DNA from: DASVBJ01 sp036375895
GTDB lineage: Bacteria; Actinomycetota; Actinomycetes; JACCUZ01
Assembly (NCBI GenBank): GCA_036375895.1
Contig: DASVBJ010000198.1
Coordinates: 1-7,559, forward strand
Direction: 5' to 3'
DNA length: 7,559 nucleotides
The translations under genes were made by a program, and so were the position numbers. Within the stretch, counting starts at the first letter, position 1. The number at the start of each line of letters is the position of its first letter. The notes beneath the pieces were generated by a model, which was not told the origin of the DNA, made no database searches, and was given only the letters and a program-made list of their open reading frames with translations. Positions 6,108-7,559 of the stretch are shown here, in pieces.

Positions 6108-6186
6108 CGTACCGACCGGCACACGAGGTAGCCACTTTCGGCCCCGCTGCCCGCCCGAGAGGCTCCGTTGTGTGCGGGTCGGTACG
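6108..6186. repeat. 10-bp inverted repeat, arms about 60 bp apart
   Basis: CGTACCGACC (6108-6117) is exactly complementary to GGTCGGTACG (6177-6186). The right arm lies just upstream of the candidate -10 box of the NTF2-like gene (6193-6198), between it and any -35 element. It could be a paired operator, or, if the rib operon transcript reads through, the base of a long stem. No known regulator site is recognised. A perfect 10-bp match in a 150-bp GC-rich gap is noticeable but could be chance. Confidence 0.4.
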
Positions 6187-6205
6187 GAAGCCTAGAGTCC
6201 TGACC
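6168..6205 (+). promoter_or_regulatory. Candidate leaderless promoter of the NTF2-like/VOC genes
   Basis: TAGAGT (6193-6198) matches the actinobacterial -10 pattern TAnnnT and ends 7 nt before the GTG at 6206. That is the usual geometry when transcription starts at the first base of the start codon. TTGTGT (6168-6173) is a poor -35 with a 19-nt spacer, so the -35 element is doubtful. No SD site precedes the GTG, which supports a leaderless transcript. If right, these genes are transcribed separately from the FMN-controlled operon. Confidence 0.5.
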
Positions 6206-6574
6206 GTGGTGCACACCGTGGCGGAGCGGTACGTCCAGGCGCTGGCCCGGCGGGACCAGCCGGCGCTCATGGCGCTGCTGGCCCCCGACGTCGACTTCCG
6301 CGGCATGACTCCCGGCCGGTTCTGGGAGTCGCATGACGCGCGAGAGGTCGTCGAGGACATCTTGGGCTCGTGGTTCGAGGAGTCCGACGTCGTCGACGAG
6401 GTGCTCGCGTTCGCCCGCGACTGGGTCGTCGACCGTGAGCGCGTCGGCTACCGGTTCGCCGGGCACAACGCGGACGGCAAGTTCGTCGTCGAGCAGCAGG
6501 CCTACCTCACCGTCACGGACGGGCGGATCAGCTGGATGCGGGCCTTGTGCTCGGGCTACCGGAAGGTGGACTGA
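6206..6574 (+). CDS. NTF2/SnoaL-like small protein, function unknown
   Basis: This is a 122-residue cytoplasmic protein with the shape of the NTF2-like/SnoaL superfamily, a cone-shaped fold used by many unrelated small enzymes and binding proteins. The pattern is an N-terminal helix AERYVQALARRDQPALMALLAPDVDF (about 6-31), a central helical part DAREVVEDILGSWF (44-57), then alternating strands ending in AYLTVTDGRISWMRALCSGY (99-118). No catalytic set can be assigned. The start is placed at the GTG at 6206, 7 nt after a -10-like TAGAGT; the adjacent GTG at 6209 is equally possible, while an upstream GTG at 6170 would lie within the promoter. The stop shares one base with the start of the VOC gene, so the two are co-translated and may act together. 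There is no visible tie to riboflavin or histidine chemistry. Confidence 0.75.
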   Translation: MVHTVAERYVQALARRDQPALMALLAPDVDFRGMTPGRFWESHDAREVVEDILGSWFEESDVVDEVLAFARDWVVDRERVGYRFAGHNADGKFVVEQQAYLTVTDGRISWMRALCSGYRKVD

Positions 6575-7008
6575 TGACGATTCCGGCACGGGTCAGCCTC
6601 GTCACGCTGGGGGTGGCCGACGTGGCCCGCTCGCTGGCGTTCTACCGCCGCCTCGGCTGGGAGGCCGCGGTCGAGACCGACGGCTTCGCGGTCCTGCGGA
6701 CGAGCGGCACGTGGGTGGCGCTCTATCCGCAGGGCGACCTGTCCCGCGACATGGGGGACCCGCCCCCGGCGGGCGCGCCCCGGCGTACCTCCCTGGCCGT
6801 CAACGTGGAGTCGCCGGACGAGGTCGACGCGGCGCTGGAGGATGCCCGGGCCTCGGGTGGCTCGCTCCTCGCGGCGGGGCGGCGGGCCGAGTGGGGCGGC
6901 TACACGGGGTACTTCGCCGACCCTGACGGGCACGCGTGGGAGGTGGCCCACAACCCGCTGTGGCCGCTGGACGAACGGGGCGTGCCGCGCATCGATCAGG
7001 GCCCCTGA
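6574..7008 (+). CDS. VOC-superfamily (glyoxalase-fold) protein
   Basis: This is a 144-residue protein of the vicinal oxygen chelate fold, which includes glyoxalases, dioxygenases and binding proteins. Two beta-alpha-beta modules are seen: RVSLVTLGVADVARSLAFYRRLGW (6-29) and, after a Pro-rich loop, RTSLAVNVESPDEVDAALEDA (71-91), ending with YFADPDGHAWEVAHNPLW (113-130), where Glu123 is the expected second-module metal ligand. The first-module ligand position in strand one (SLVTL) has no His, so metal binding is uncertain. The ATG at 6574 overlaps the previous stop (TGATG), with GGAAGG (6561-6566) 7 nt upstream; a GTG at 6547 is in frame but lacks that support. hisE begins 13 nt after the stop. 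Family is confident; substrate unknown. Confidence 0.85.
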   Translation: MTIPARVSLVTLGVADVARSLAFYRRLGWEAAVETDGFAVLRTSGTWVALYPQGDLSRDMGDPPPAGAPRRTSLAVNVESPDEVDAALEDARASGGSLLAAGRRAEWGGYTGYFADPDGHAWEVAHNPLWPLDERGVPRIDQGP

Positions 7009-7021
7009 GAGGATGGCGCGC
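7009..7021 (+). promoter_or_regulatory. SD site or leaderless -10 box before hisE
   Basis: AGAGGA (7008-7013) is an acceptable SD site 8 nt before the GTG at 7022 and overlaps the VOC stop codon. The same bases include GAGGAT (7009-7014), a degenerate TAGGAT-like -10 box ending 7 nt before that GTG, the same spacing as upstream of the NTF2-like gene. Sequence alone does not decide between coupled translation and a separate leaderless start. Both readings favour GTG 7022 over ATG 7013. Confidence 0.35.
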
Positions 7022-7285
7022 GTGAAGACGTTCGACGCGCTGTTCGCCGAGCTGAGCGACAAGGCCGTCACGCGCCCCGCCGGGTCCGGCACCGTGGCCG
7101 CCCTCGACGCCGGCGTCCACGCGATCGGCAAGAAGGTCGTCGAGGAGGCGGCCGAGGTCTGGATGGCGGCAGAGCACGAGACGCCTGAGCGGGCCGCCGA
7201 GGAGATCTCGCAGCTGCTGTACCACCTGCAGGTGCTGATGCTGGCCCGCGGGCTCTCGCTCGACGACGTCTACGCTCGACTCTGA
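7022..7285 (+). CDS. hisE: Phosphoribosyl-ATP pyrophosphatase HisE
   Basis: HisE hydrolyses phosphoribosyl-ATP to phosphoribosyl-AMP and pyrophosphate, the second step of histidine synthesis. The 87 residues match stand-alone HisE of actinomycetes. Visible marks are the N-terminal KTFDALFAEL (2-11), TRPAGSGT (17-24), and the helical metal-binding stretch GKKVVEEAAEVWMAA (36-50) with its EExxE acidic set. A second acidic helix, AAEEISQLLYHLQVLMLARG (58-77), follows. The GTG at 7022 is chosen because the product then starts VKTFDALF, as in close relatives; the ATG at 7013 would add three residues and has no SD site. It is followed 24 nt later by hisG. HisE is not fused to HisI here. Confidence 0.94.
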   Translation: MKTFDALFAELSDKAVTRPAGSGTVAALDAGVHAIGKKVVEEAAEVWMAAEHETPERAAEEISQLLYHLQVLMLARGLSLDDVYARL

Positions 7286-7309
7286 CCTTCCCCGCCTGAG
7301 AGGTTCACC

Positions 7310-7559
7310 GTGCTGCGCGTCGCCGTGCCCAACAAGGGCTCCCTCGCCGAGCCGGCTGCCGCCATGCTGCGCGAGTCCGGCTACCGGCAGCGGTCCGACC
7401 CGCGCGAGCTGGTGCTGCACGACCCGGGCAACGACACCGAGTTCTTCTTCCTCCGCCCCCGCGACATCGCGACGTACGTCGGCTCCGGCGACCTCGACCT
7501 CGGCATCACCGGCCGCGACCTGCACACCGACGCCGGCGCTGACGTGGTCGAGGTGCTCG
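7310..7559 (+). CDS. hisG: ATP phosphoribosyltransferase HisG, N-terminal part
   Basis: HisG joins ATP and PRPP to form phosphoribosyl-ATP, the committed and feedback-inhibited first step of histidine synthesis. Only 83 codons plus one base are in the window. The visible part begins LRVAVPNKGSL (2-12), the typical start of the family, and continues with the catalytic-domain stretch FFFLRPRDIATYVGSGDLDLG (about 46-66), then ITGRDL. The GTG at 7310 has GAGAGG (7298-7303) 6 nt upstream. Actinobacterial HisG is usually the long form with a C-terminal histidine-binding domain, but that part is outside the window. With hisE just upstream, it forms a two-gene histidine unit. Confidence 0.94.
   Translation, partial: MLRVAVPNKGSLAEPAAAMLRESGYRQRSDPRELVLHDPGNDTEFFFLRPRDIATYVGSGDLDLGITGRDLHTDAGADVVEVL

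Noticed and set aside
1..7559. CRISPR arrays, tRNA/rRNA genes, insertion sequences or phage att sites
   Set aside because: No spaced direct repeats, tRNA-like T-loop segments, transposase-like proteins or terminal inverted repeats were seen.

Overview
The window is strongly GC-rich DNA with dense, mostly overlapping genes, many GTG starts and purine-rich Shine-Dalgarno (SD) sites. Together with a class F-type sortase, a PnuC/RibM transporter inside the riboflavin operon, and hisE-hisG just downstream, this points to an actinomycete (Actinomycetota). A Nocardioides-like or related lineage is my guess from the protein style; the sequence does not prove it.

Layout. (1) Positions 1-1533, minus strand: a two-gene surface-protein unit. 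A secreted DUF4397 protein with a C-terminal membrane anchor comes first (709-1533), followed 6 nt later by a class F-type sortase (702 to beyond the left edge). (2) Positions 1534-1879: a divergent intergenic region. It holds a clear FMN riboswitch (RFN element, 1646-1785) reading rightward, then a leader that can fold to hide the ribD SD site. (3) Positions 1880-6055, plus strand: the riboflavin operon ribD-ribE-ribM-ribBA-ribH. Its genes abut or overlap by 4 nt, so translational coupling is likely. (4) Positions 6056-6205: a 150-nt gap with a long-spaced inverted repeat and a leaderless-type promoter. (5) Positions 6206-7008: two small genes, an NTF2/SnoaL-like protein and a VOC (glyoxalase-fold) protein, overlapping by one base. 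(6) Positions 7022-7559: hisE and the first 83 codons of hisG, which start histidine biosynthesis.

How the genes fit together. RibBA makes both precursors of riboflavin, from GTP and from ribulose 5-phosphate. RibD deaminates and reduces the pyrimidine, RibH builds lumazine, RibE converts lumazine to riboflavin, and RibM is predicted to import riboflavin. All are placed to be under control of the FMN riboswitch. The dephosphorylation step and the flavokinase/FAD synthetase (RibF) are not in the window. HisG and HisE catalyse the first two steps of histidine synthesis. The NTF2-like and VOC genes lie between the two pathways and have no known role in either.

Most of the window is a conserved metabolic region. 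The parts most worth a second look are the sortase/DUF4397 pair, whose substrate tail has no LPXTG motif, the riboswitch's predicted SD-hiding switch, and the small promoter-bearing insertion between ribH and hisE.
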